From an uncultured bacterium (GTDB lineage: Bacteria > Cyanobacteriota > Vampirovibrionia > Gastranaerophilales > Gastranaerophilaceae), in assembly GCA_900553205.1 (NCBI GenBank), contig USCK01000129.1:1-5332 (forward strand): 5,332 bases of DNA. Reading direction: 5' to 3'. Positions 1 to 5,328 of this stretch are shown here, in pieces. The notes below the pieces were generated by a model. The model did not search any database. It worked only from the letters and a program-made list of their open reading frames with translations, and had not been told where the DNA came from. Every line of letters starts with the position of its first letter. Position 1 is the stretch's first letter. The translations under genes were made by a program, and so were the position numbers.

Positions 1-95
1 CTACGGCTCTGAATGACGCAGAGGTTTAGTTTTGAATTTTAACGCTGATAAGATGCTCTCTTGGATTTCTTCCACGCTCAAATAGTTTCACCTAC

Positions 96-107
96 GGGCT
101 ATCGCCC
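96..107. repeat. Short inverted repeat gggc-tatc-gccc
   Basis: A 4-bp GC-only stem with a 4-base loop inside the gene-free leader. It is too short to call a terminator, and no T-run follows. It is listed because it belongs to a cluster of small hairpins between 90 and 175. Confidence 0.4.
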
Positions 108-131
108 TATCGGTTCAATATTTTCGCTATC

Positions 132-144
132 CGGACTTTGTCCG
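132..144. repeat. Short inverted repeat cggac-ttt-gtccg
   Basis: A perfect 5-bp stem with a 3-base loop, 12 bases before the next hairpin. No T-run follows on either strand, so it is more likely part of an intergenic repeat element than a terminator. Confidence 0.45.
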
Positions 145-155
145 TACAGAAATTC

Positions 156-172
156 GCTGAAACAAGTTCAGC
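156..172. repeat. Hairpin repeat with CAAG loop (gctgaa-acaag-ttcagc)
   Basis: A perfect 6-bp stem (156-161 with 167-172) around the loop acaag, followed by atgac. The design matches the two hairpins inside the 38-bp repeats at 3566-3586 and 5240-5260: their stem differs, but the loop also ends in CAAG, and a TGAC lies next to each hairpin. Short hairpin repeats of this layout, dispersed between genes, occur in many bacterial genomes; assigning this one to a named family is inference. Confidence 0.55.
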
Positions 173-281
173 ATGACTAGAATGTGTACAGCAATGACAG
201 GTTTTTGACCAATGGTTTTGAATGACGATTTGGCGTTTTGAATTTACAGGGTTTTAAACTGACACTGACAACATCAACTTT

Positions 282-288
282 GGAAAGG
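282..288 (+). promoter_or_regulatory. Ribosome binding site deciding the GNAT start
   Basis: The run ggaaagg ends 9 bases before the ATG at 298. It supports that ATG rather than the in-frame TTG at 238, which lies in repeat-rich leader and has no purine-rich site before it. Confidence 0.6.
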
Positions 289-297
289 GTGGTTATT

Positions 298-693
298 ATG
301 GAAATCAGGATTCCTGCGCATAAGAATTTCGATTTTTATGCTTGCAAAAAATTGTACAAAAAATATCAAAAATTAGTAGGTGATGATGTTTCGTTTAATC
401 AGATTATTAAAAATACATTTTTCTATTCTTTTTATAATTCTAAAAATCTTATTGGCTGTATCTATATCTATGAGAAACAGAAAAAATTATTTATGAATGG
501 TTTTGCAAAGCGTGGGTTTCACGAGTTCAACCTCAAAGCCGTAAAGAAAATATTTGAATGGTTCAACACCGATATCTATGCTGAATCAAAGCAAAAACCT
601 GCAATATATCTGCTTTTGAAATGTGGGTTTCAAAAAATATCAGATAATCTTTTTGTATATCACAACAATGGCTTATGCCGGAAAGGAATTTAA
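298..693 (+). CDS. GNAT-like N-acetyltransferase, phage-module type
   Basis: A 131-residue protein that resembles the small GNAT acyltransferases often encoded within phage structural clusters. GNAT enzymes move an acetyl group from acetyl-CoA to an amine; the substrate here cannot be told. Visible features are an N-terminal alpha/beta half (residues 1-45), a strand pair around LIGCIYIYEK (51-60) and LFMNGFA (64-70), a helix near 78-90, and the GNAT-like C-terminal pattern in which a helix ending LLLKCGF (105-111) is followed by a strand (NLFVY, 117-121). The usual acetyl-CoA loop (Q/R-x-x-G-x-G/A) is poorly conserved; KRGFHEF (71-77) is the nearest match, so activity is uncertain. The ATG at 298 is chosen over an in-frame TTG at 238 because ggaaagg stands 9 bases upstream. 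The stop is one base before the next ATG, indicating a shared operon. A catalytically dead, structural or regulatory role is possible. Confidence 0.6.
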   Translation: MEIRIPAHKNFDFYACKKLYKKYQKLVGDDVSFNQIIKNTFFYSFYNSKNLIGCIYIYEKQKKLFMNGFAKRGFHEFNLKAVKKIFEWFNTDIYAESKQKPAIYLLLKCGFQKISDNLFVYHNNGLCRKGI

Positions 694-694
694 T

Positions 695-1333
695 ATGGGT
701 GGTTCTTCAAAAAATAGTTCGACACAAAATACAACTCTTGGCAACACTACAACTGCCAACCCTTATGTTACCTCAAATACCAACAACAACGGTACTACAA
801 CCAATTTTCAAAATGGTACTGCATTAAAAACTATCTATGATAATGTTAATCAAAATATCGGGAATCTTCTAAACGAATATCTGAATCCGACACTAAACTC
901 TACAACAAATCAAGCTAAATTAAAAAGTTTCCAAACAAATTTGAATAATCAAATGTATGCCAATATGGAAAACAACATTATAAATCCATTAACTAAAAGG
1001 AATATGATTCGTTCTAGTCAAGCAACAGATATGTATAACAACGCATCTAAGCAAGCTACAAACGAAATTGCTAACTATATGAATGACCTGCTTGCAAATT
1101 CTCAAGATAATACTGCAAATATGATTAACAACCTATTGAATGCGTATATGCAAGGATATAATGTCATCAGCAATAACCAAGCTCAATCACTCAATACAAG
1201 TCAAAGCAATGCCTCAAAACAATCATCTTCTACTCAGAAGAATACTGATTCTGCTCTTGATTGGTTGAATTTTGTGAACAGTTGGAGAGAAACTGATGCT
1301 GAACTTATGAAGAATTCAAAGTTCTCGTTATAA
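695..1333 (+). CDS. Asparagine-rich phage structural protein, probable virion or DNA-ejection component
   Basis: A 212-residue protein with very biased composition: by hand count about 46 asparagines (22%), many Thr, Ser and Gln, and no cysteine. It opens with MGGSSKN, a Gly/Ser/Lys start that I recall in small structural proteins next to portal genes of podovirus-like phages. Residues 1-42 look disordered. Residues 43-165 look helical (for example LKTIYDNVNQNIGNLLNEYL and NEIANYMNDLL), then comes a Ser/Gln/Asn linker (166-187) and a short amphipathic tail with DWLNFVNSW. No signal peptide or membrane segment is seen. The frame is open back to an ATG at 623, but the start at 695 has aaagga (682-687) seven bases upstream and avoids a long overlap with the preceding gene. 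Its place in the operon suggests an ejection, tail or internal head protein; the exact role is inference. Confidence 0.55.
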   Translation: MGGSSKNSSTQNTTLGNTTTANPYVTSNTNNNGTTTNFQNGTALKTIYDNVNQNIGNLLNEYLNPTLNSTTNQAKLKSFQTNLNNQMYANMENNIINPLTKRNMIRSSQATDMYNNASKQATNEIANYMNDLLANSQDNTANMINNLLNAYMQGYNVISNNQAQSLNTSQSNASKQSSSTQKNTDSALDWLNFVNSWRETDAELMKNSKFSL

Positions 1334-1365
1334 AAAATAATTTTTAAAAACAAAGTGAGAAATTT

Positions 1366-1680
1366 ATGAAAAAAAAGAAAAAATCTGAAAAAGATTTTGA
1401 CAAAGTCAAGATAAATTGCTGGCATGTGAACTTGTTTAATACTGCTCTTGAATCTGTCGAAATTCTACTGAAAAATTTCCTGATTGAGATTGAAAATTAT
1501 AATGAAAATTCGTTAGAACTATCTAAAAATATTATCGCTACCCTTGATTTTTTAATCTCTGCTATCGGGAAAATTCAAAAAGGGCAAAGGCTTGCTCTTA
1601 ATCTGGATAAAAATACTCCTGTTCAAGATACTGAACCTCAAATAAATGTTATTGAGGGAATTGATTTTGAAAAAGTTTAA
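1366..1680 (+). CDS. Small helical protein of unknown function in the portal operon
   Basis: I do not recognise this 104-residue protein. It begins with a basic tip (MKKKKKSEKDFDKVK), continues with two predicted helices (about 19-46 and 49-72), then the segment QKGQRLALNLDK (71-82) and an acidic, probably flexible tail (84-104). No membrane segment or signal peptide is seen. The ATG follows aagtgag at 1353-1359. Its stop codon lies 14 bases before the preferred portal start, so the two are probably co-translated. Small helical proteins at this position in phage clusters include small terminase subunits and head-assembly factors, but nothing here is diagnostic, and no large terminase follows. 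The start of the gene carries runs of eight and six adenines separated by one G (1369-1383), a place where slippage could alter the frame. Confidence 0.65.
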   Translation: MKKKKKSEKDFDKVKINCWHVNLFNTALESVEILLKNFLIEIENYNENSLELSKNIIATLDFLISAIGKIQKGQRLALNLDKNTPVQDTEPQINVIEGIDFEKV

Positions 1681-1682
1681 TG

Positions 1683-1690
1683 AAAGGTGA
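1683..1690 (+). promoter_or_regulatory. Ribosome binding site deciding the portal start
   Basis: The sequence aaaggtga ends four bases before the ATG at 1695, with its AGG core at a normal distance. The alternative ATG at 1680 overlaps the stop of the previous gene (TAATG) and has only a weak gaaaaag upstream, so 1695 is preferred. Confidence 0.6.
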
Positions 1691-1694
1691 TTAT

Positions 1695-3491
1695 ATGTCA
1701 TTTGAATATTTAATAGAAAAAGAAAATTCAACCAAGAAGCTTTCTAAAAGTGATGAAAACTCTTTGGTAAAATCTATTACAGAAGATTTTAAAATCTACA
1801 ACGAAAAAAGAAACCAAAATCTCCAAAACTCTAATGCGTTGATTGATGAAATTTTCTTCAAGAATAAGGTTGCAACAAATTCCTCTGATAAAAACACTAA
1901 CTGGAAGTCTAAAATCAAAATGTGCAAGTTATTCATGTTTTATCAAACTCTGAAAGCTTTTATTTGGAGAAATGTTTATTCCAATGTTAACTCGATGTTT
2001 GATGTGTCAGGTGAAAATCAAGACAGCGATAACTCCTCTAACAAGCAAAAAGCTATGTTGGTTGATATCTTAGAAAAAATGAATTATCAAAAAACTTGTG
2101 ATACAGTTATTGACAATGCACTACTATACGGTGAGTTAATCTCGTTTACGGCTTGGAAAAAACGCTATGAAGAATATAGGCGTCCGATAGAGTTTTTCAA
2201 AAATATTTTTTCTGATGATGTACAAAAGCTCCCAAGAATTCTTGAAGCAATAGCCAAAGGGAAAAATTATTGGACAGATTCAAGAAAAATTTATGATAAC
2301 CCGTTTATCTATCCTGTCAATCCTGCGAACCTTGTGTTTGATGTTTCTCAAAAGGATAATTGGGACGATTGCCCTAAAATATACCGTTCGTTTAAAAGTC
2401 CTCAAGATATTATCAATAATCAGCTTTATTCTATAGACAAAATTACTGCCCAAGAAATCAAGAATTTGGTCAAATCTGACACTGAACCCTACAATAAAGA
2501 TGTGAAGAAGCTTCTTGATGAAGTTGTTGACGGGCAAACTGTTGAAATTCTTGAGCATTGGGGTGATTTGAAACTCCCTGACGGTACGCTTCTAAAAAAC
2601 TGGCATGCTGTTATCGTTGCAAGAAAATATCTTGTGAGGTTTCAAAAAAATGAAACAATTATAAATCCATTTACTTATGGTACTTTTATTCAAGACCCAG
2701 AGTCTAAAAGAGGTATTTCGCCATTATATTCAATTCTTTCTCTTGCTCATGCTCAAGAAGATTTGTTTAACAGAACGCTTAATATGCAAGCGCTTTCGGA
2801 AAATCCTCCACTACTTGCGCCTGAAGGATTTTTTACACAGGAAGAAATAAATCTCTACCCAGGGAAAATTATTGAATACGGTGATAATCTCTCTCCGTCG
2901 GCTGCGTTCAAGCAACTGACTTTTGAGCATACGGTCTTTTCTAATGATATTTCCTTCTTGGACAGTCTAATGTCGGAAGTGTCAGGCATATATCCGAGTA
3001 TGATTGGCATAGACGAAGATGCTGTAAAAACTGCTACCGAAATTACAACAAAAACCCAAGGGCAGATGACGCGTCTGGCGATGCTTTTGGATATTATTAA
3101 TCAATATTTTATTATTCCAAATGTTAAAAATGTCGCTAAGTTGTGCGCAGATTTTAAATCAGGTGTTGAAACTGTTTTTATTAACAAGAATAATCAAAAA
3201 GAACTGATTGAAATTGATGATTGTGTTCGTCAAGCAGATTATAAATACACATATTCTGACAGAACTATGATTAATGAAAAATCTAATAAAGCAGATTTGC
3301 TTGTTCAGGCTATTGATAAGTTTTCTCAAAAAATTGCATTAGATTTGCCTGAAATATTTGTATGGTATTTTGAGCAAAAAGGTGTTGAAAATCCTGAAAG
3401 ATTCTTGGCTCAAAATATGCAACTCCTTCAACAACCTATTACAGAAACTTCTCAAGCTCCTGCGTCTGTTGAGCAAGCACAAGTCGGGTAA
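1695..3491 (+). CDS. Phage portal (head-tail connector) protein
   Basis: A 598-residue protein whose pattern matches portal proteins of podovirus-like phages. Portals form a ring, usually of twelve subunits, at one capsid vertex; DNA is packaged and ejected through it, and tail parts dock on it. Supporting stretches are a helical N-terminus (1-145), FIYPVNPANLVFD (204-216) followed by a DNWDDCPKIYRSF-type segment (221-233), a wing/clip region (240-330), RGISPLYSILSLAHAQEDLFNR (339-360; a stem-like helix), NPPLLAPEGFF (370-380), PGKIIEYG (389-396), then EVSGIYPSMIGID and KTATEI (428-450) leading into a long helix with QGQMTRLAMLLDIINQ. The C-terminus is Gln/Pro/Ala-rich, typical of the flexible end. 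The length suits the family and there is no internal stop, so the gene looks intact. An ATG at 1680 would add five residues. It is the last gene before a hairpin; no capsid gene follows. Confidence 0.85.
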   Translation: MSFEYLIEKENSTKKLSKSDENSLVKSITEDFKIYNEKRNQNLQNSNALIDEIFFKNKVATNSSDKNTNWKSKIKMCKLFMFYQTLKAFIWRNVYSNVNSMFDVSGENQDSDNSSNKQKAMLVDILEKMNYQKTCDTVIDNALLYGELISFTAWKKRYEEYRRPIEFFKNIFSDDVQKLPRILEAIAKGKNYWTDSRKIYDNPFIYPVNPANLVFDVSQKDNWDDCPKIYRSFKSPQDIINNQLYSIDKITAQEIKNLVKSDTEPYNKDVKKLLDEVVDGQTVEILEHWGDLKLPDGTLLKNWHAVIVARKYLVRFQKNETIINPFTYGTFIQDPESKRGISPLYSILSLAHAQEDLFNRTLNMQALSENPPLLAPEGFFTQEEINLYPGKIIEYGDNLSPSAAFKQLTFEHTVFSNDISFLDSLMSEVSGIYPSMIGIDEDAVKTATEITTKTQGQMTRLAMLLDIINQYFIIPNVKNVAKLCADFKSGVETVFINKNNQKELIEIDDCVRQADYKYTYSDRTMINEKSNKADLLVQAIDKFSQKIALDLPEIFVWYFEQKGVENPERFLAQNMQLLQQPITETSQAPASVEQAQVG

Positions 3492-3504
3492 AGTTTTCTC
3501 CTAT

Positions 3505-3533
3505 CAAGTCGTCATAGATTCTATGACGACTTG
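3505..3533 (+). terminator. Perfect 13-bp stem hairpin after the portal gene
   Basis: Bases 3505-3517 pair perfectly with 3521-3533 around a 3-base loop (att), 13 bases after the portal stop codon. This is the strongest hairpin in the window and is well placed to end or protect the operon transcript. The following bases (gtgaatattt) are not a clean T-run, and none is present on the other strand, so intrinsic termination may be weak; an mRNA 3'-end protecting hairpin is the alternative. Confidence 0.6.
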
Positions 3534-3697
3534 GTGAATATTTGGAGGTAAATCAGCATTGACAGATTCCGTATCAAGTACGGAATGGCTGTTTGATATT
3601 TGAGAAGATTACTTTTGGGTTTTTGGTTTTTCGAATTACTGTGTGGTGTATTGAATTATTACTGATGTATTTGCAATTTAATAAGAAAGGTTAAGTT
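3534..3697 (+). other. Intergenic spacer between portal and lipase genes
   Basis: Holds the first 38-bp repeat copy (3550-3587), then a T- and G-rich stretch (3615-3632) and an AT-rich leader to the lipase gene. The lipase ribosome binding site agaaagg (3684-3690) is seven bases before its ATG. A TTGAAT at 3651-3656 could be a -35 box, but no good -10 lies at the right spacing, so I call no promoter. Confidence 0.5.
3550..3587. repeat. 38-bp direct repeat with internal hairpin, copy 1
   Basis: Identical over 38 bases to 5224-5261. It contains a perfect 8-bp stem, attccgta (3566-3573) with tacggaat (3579-3586), around the loop tcaag. The left arm cattgacag includes a TTGACA that has no matching -10 and is probably not a promoter. 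The flanks outside the 38 bases differ from those of copy 2, so the identical part is a discrete element. A degenerate left arm (cagcaatgacag, one mismatch in 12) also occurs at 189-200. Confidence 0.85.
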
Positions 3698-4483
3698 ATG
3701 AAAAATTTGACATTGGAAGAAAAACAAGAATGTTTTAAATTATGTATTTATAGTTATAATATCTACAAAAGAAAAAAGCCCGAAGGACATAATATTGTAG
3801 GTGTAGATTCTTTAGATAATGGTTTTTTTACTGTAATAACTAAAAAAGATAATAATATATATGTAACTTATCGAGGTTCTAATGATTTGAAAGATTATGC
3901 TAATGATATACATATGGTTGCAAAGCAACTCCCAGCTCAAACTAGAAATGCTATTGATGTGTATTGTTGGGTAAAAGAAACTTTTCCAAAGAATAGAATA
4001 ATTGTAACTGGTCATTCTCTTGGTGGAAGTTTGGCTCAAATAGTTGGTGCATTATATGATACTGATGCAGTTACATTCAATCCATATGGTACAAAAGAAT
4101 TATTTACACATTTAGAAAATTTACGTACTGATAAAATTATTAATTATTGTTATCCAAATGATTATTTGGTTGGTAGAAATTTTTATAATAATATGGGAAA
4201 AAATTATGTATTAAATAGTAGTAGTGGGCATGATATGGAAGGAATGGATTCATTAGATAAAGCTATACATGTCACCTCGGAAGATTTTAAAAATAAAACT
4301 GCTAAGAGATTAATAGAAGATGATGATATGAAATATTACAAAGCTACAGGAAAACATAAACCAATTATTATGGGTGGAGTAAGTAAATGTGTTGGAGCTT
4401 ATTCTGTAAGTGGTTACACTCGTTCTGATGGAACAGAGGTTTCCGATTATATTCGTAGTTGTGGTGCGAAGCATGGGAAATAG
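3698..4483 (+). CDS. Class-3 lipase-like alpha/beta hydrolase
   Basis: A 261-residue protein with hallmarks of the lipase class 3 / Mbeg1-like alpha/beta hydrolases, which cleave ester bonds in acylglycerols or phospholipids. The nucleophile elbow is GHSLG (105-109) with Ser107 following a buried strand (RIIVT). Upstream, VTYRGSND (56-63) is the family's oxyanion-side motif. Likely triad partners are Asp155 in YPNDYLVG and His178 in SSGHDM; these two are inferred from spacing. No signal peptide or membrane segment is seen, so it is cytoplasmic unless exported by a specialised system. The C-terminus (235-258) carries a separate module, GYTRSDGTEVSDYIRSCGAKH, of the Y-x-R-x-D-G-T-x-V type, which I recall at the ends of assorted phage and bacterial proteins. 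The start has agaaagg seven bases upstream. By hand count over ten lines the gene is about 27% GC, far below the portal gene. It meets the membrane gene tail to tail with no gap. Confidence 0.8.
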   Translation: MKNLTLEEKQECFKLCIYSYNIYKRKKPEGHNIVGVDSLDNGFFTVITKKDNNIYVTYRGSNDLKDYANDIHMVAKQLPAQTRNAIDVYCWVKETFPKNRIIVTGHSLGGSLAQIVGALYDTDAVTFNPYGTKELFTHLENLRTDKIINYCYPNDYLVGRNFYNNMGKNYVLNSSSGHDMEGMDSLDKAIHVTSEDFKNKTAKRLIEDDDMKYYKATGKHKPIIMGGVSKCVGAYSVSGYTRSDGTEVSDYIRSCGAKHGK

Positions 4484-5170
4484 TTAGGGTTTATCTAAAA
4501 AGTTATTAATATAATTATCCAAGATATAAATTAAAATTATATGTGGCAAGCCGATATATAGTATTGGTACTTCCTGCTCCATTATGAAATATTTGTAAAA
4601 TAAATACATAATGCTGGTGCATATAATTGTTTCTAAAATATAAAATATTATATTACACCAATGACCTTTAGGTATATGATTGATTTTTAGTTGGAAAATA
4701 TAAAAACCGATAATAAAAAGACCAACCGGCAAATAATATGTGTAGAATAAATCATTTAGCATCATCGGATCAAAGACACGGATTGTAATATAAAAATACC
4801 CGTATAAACTTATAATACTACCGATAAACAAGATGATTGAAATGATTTGTATATAAGTATTTGTACACAAAGGATTGTTTATACGAAAGTGTGGATTGTT
4901 CTGTTCTTTTCTTATAAATTTTGTGGTTAAAAACAGTCCATATATTGTCAAAGTAAGACAACAAGTTATTAAGTAAAAAACTTGTGATATTGCACTTTCA
5001 AGATATAAGTTGTGTCCTGTTATGCAAATTAATAACATACAAATACAAAATAATAGAAAATTAGAGCCTAATATCAGTGCTTCAAGAAGAATGATTGAAT
5101 AAAAGCTATATCGTGTAGTTAGGTTGTCTAAAAAGTTTTTTACTTTGTTCATAGGATTATTATACTTCAT
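4484..5170 (-). CDS. Polytopic inner-membrane protein of unknown function
   Basis: A 228-residue protein I do not recognise. About six hydrophobic segments can be seen, near residues 24-51, 62-83, 106-128, 143-161, 172-193 and 201-217, joined by short loops. The N-terminus (MKYNNPMNKVKNF) is basic and likely cytoplasmic. No catalytic motif or conserved signature is visible. Hydrophobic residues are mainly Ile, Leu, Phe and Tyr, matching the gene's extreme AT content (about 24% GC over three sampled lines). The start at 5170 has no clear Shine-Dalgarno site; the ATG of Met7 (5152) is an equally weak alternative. Upstream, tatata (5189-5194) could be a -10 box, but no -35 fits. Its stop codon abuts the lipase stop codon, and both genes lie between the two 38-bp repeats. 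A role guarding against or assisting the lipase is possible but unsupported. Confidence 0.65.
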   Translation of the reverse strand: MKYNNPMNKVKNFLDNLTTRYSFYSIILLEALILGSNFLLFCICMLLICITGHNLYLESAISQVFYLITCCLTLTIYGLFLTTKFIRKEQNNPHFRINNPLCTNTYIQIISIILFIGSIISLYGYFYITIRVFDPMMLNDLFYTYYLPVGLFIIGFYIFQLKINHIPKGHWCNIIFYILETIICTSIMYLFYKYFIMEQEVPILYIGLPHIILIYILDNYINNFLDKP

Positions 5171-5213
5171 ATTTTAATGAAATGTAGGTATATATTTTCA
5201 GGTTTTTAGGGGG

Positions 5214-5227
5214 AGTGAATAAGAAAT
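5214..5227. repeat. 14-bp direct repeat, copy 1
   Basis: The 14 bases agtgaataagaaat recur exactly at 5295-5308, 81 bases on. The first copy overlaps the start of the 38-bp element by four bases. It could be chance in AT-rich DNA or a trace of local duplication. Confidence 0.55.
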
Positions 5228-5261
5228 CAGCATTGACAGATTCCGTATCAAGTACGGAATG
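5224..5261. repeat. 38-bp direct repeat with internal hairpin, copy 2
   Basis: Identical to 3550-3587 and in the same orientation, 1674 bp further on. The hairpin arms are at 5240-5247 and 5253-5260. It lies upstream of the minus-strand membrane gene, so the two copies bracket the lipase and membrane genes exactly. Confidence 0.85.
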
Positions 5262-5285
5262 ACTTGTAATAAGTTACTAAGAGTA

Positions 5286-5328
5286 AAGTTATTAAGTGAA
5301 TAAGAAATAATCATCTTCTTAATAACTT
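5286..5328. repeat. 11-bp inverted repeat at the window end
   Basis: aagttattaag (5286-5296) pairs perfectly with cttaataactt (5318-5328) across 21 bases. A near copy, aagttactaag, lies at 5271-5281 with one mismatch, and its last six bases pair with 5326-5331. The spacing and AT content suit an operator or recombination site more than a terminator, but nothing decides this. Confidence 0.5.
5295..5308. repeat. 14-bp direct repeat, copy 2
   Basis: An exact second copy of the 14 bases at 5214-5227. It begins within the last two bases of the left arm of the 11-bp inverted repeat. Confidence 0.55.

Larger units (their letters stand above)
1..297. other. Gene-free leader rich in short inverted repeats
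   Basis: No credible gene is seen here on either strand; all frames are closed by early stops. The first 180 bases are about 43% GC by hand count, higher than any gene downstream. The stretch holds several short palindromes: ctctg/cagag at 7-11 and 19-23, gggc/gccc at 96-107, cggac/gtccg at 132-144, and gctgaa/ttcagc at 156-172. It also holds scattered copies of the tail motif aatgacg (12-18 and 221-227). It reads like a patchwork of intergenic repeat fragments lying upstream of the phage-like operon. I found no convincing sigma70 promoter, although the operon promoter should lie here or further upstream. Confidence 0.6.

Noticed and set aside
26..91. Minus-strand GTG frame of 21 codons in the leader
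   Set aside because: It is very short, has no ribosome binding site and crosses repeat-rich sequence; I see no evidence that it is coding.
238..297. TTG start extending the GNAT gene by 20 residues
   Set aside because: It lies in repeat-type leader DNA without a ribosome binding site, whereas the ATG at 298 has a good one.
623..694. Earlier ATG extending the Asn-rich protein by 24 residues
   Set aside because: It would overlap the GNAT gene by about 70 bases, and the ATG at 695 has a well-spaced aaagga; the extension also lacks the biased composition of the protein.
1234..1425. Minus-strand frame of 63 codons
   Set aside because: It is a shadow across the end of the Asn-rich gene and the start of the next one, with Phe-rich low-complexity translation from A-rich DNA.
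2280..2558. Minus-strand frame of 92 codons
   Set aside because: It lies wholly inside the well-supported portal gene and resembles no known protein.
3550..3587. Repeats as integron attC sites
   Set aside because: The repeats bracket genes and fold into a hairpin, but the GTTRRRY/RYYYAAC core boxes are missing and the stems are perfect rather than carrying extrahelical bases.
3559..3587. TTGACA in the 38-bp repeat as a -35 promoter box
   Set aside because: The sequence 17 bases downstream (ggaatg) is nothing like a -10 box, and the next TA-rich stretch is too far away.
3812..4039. Minus-strand frame of 75 codons
   Set aside because: It lies inside the lipase gene opposite its catalytic region; the Ile/Ser/Tyr-rich translation is what AT-rich antisense DNA gives.
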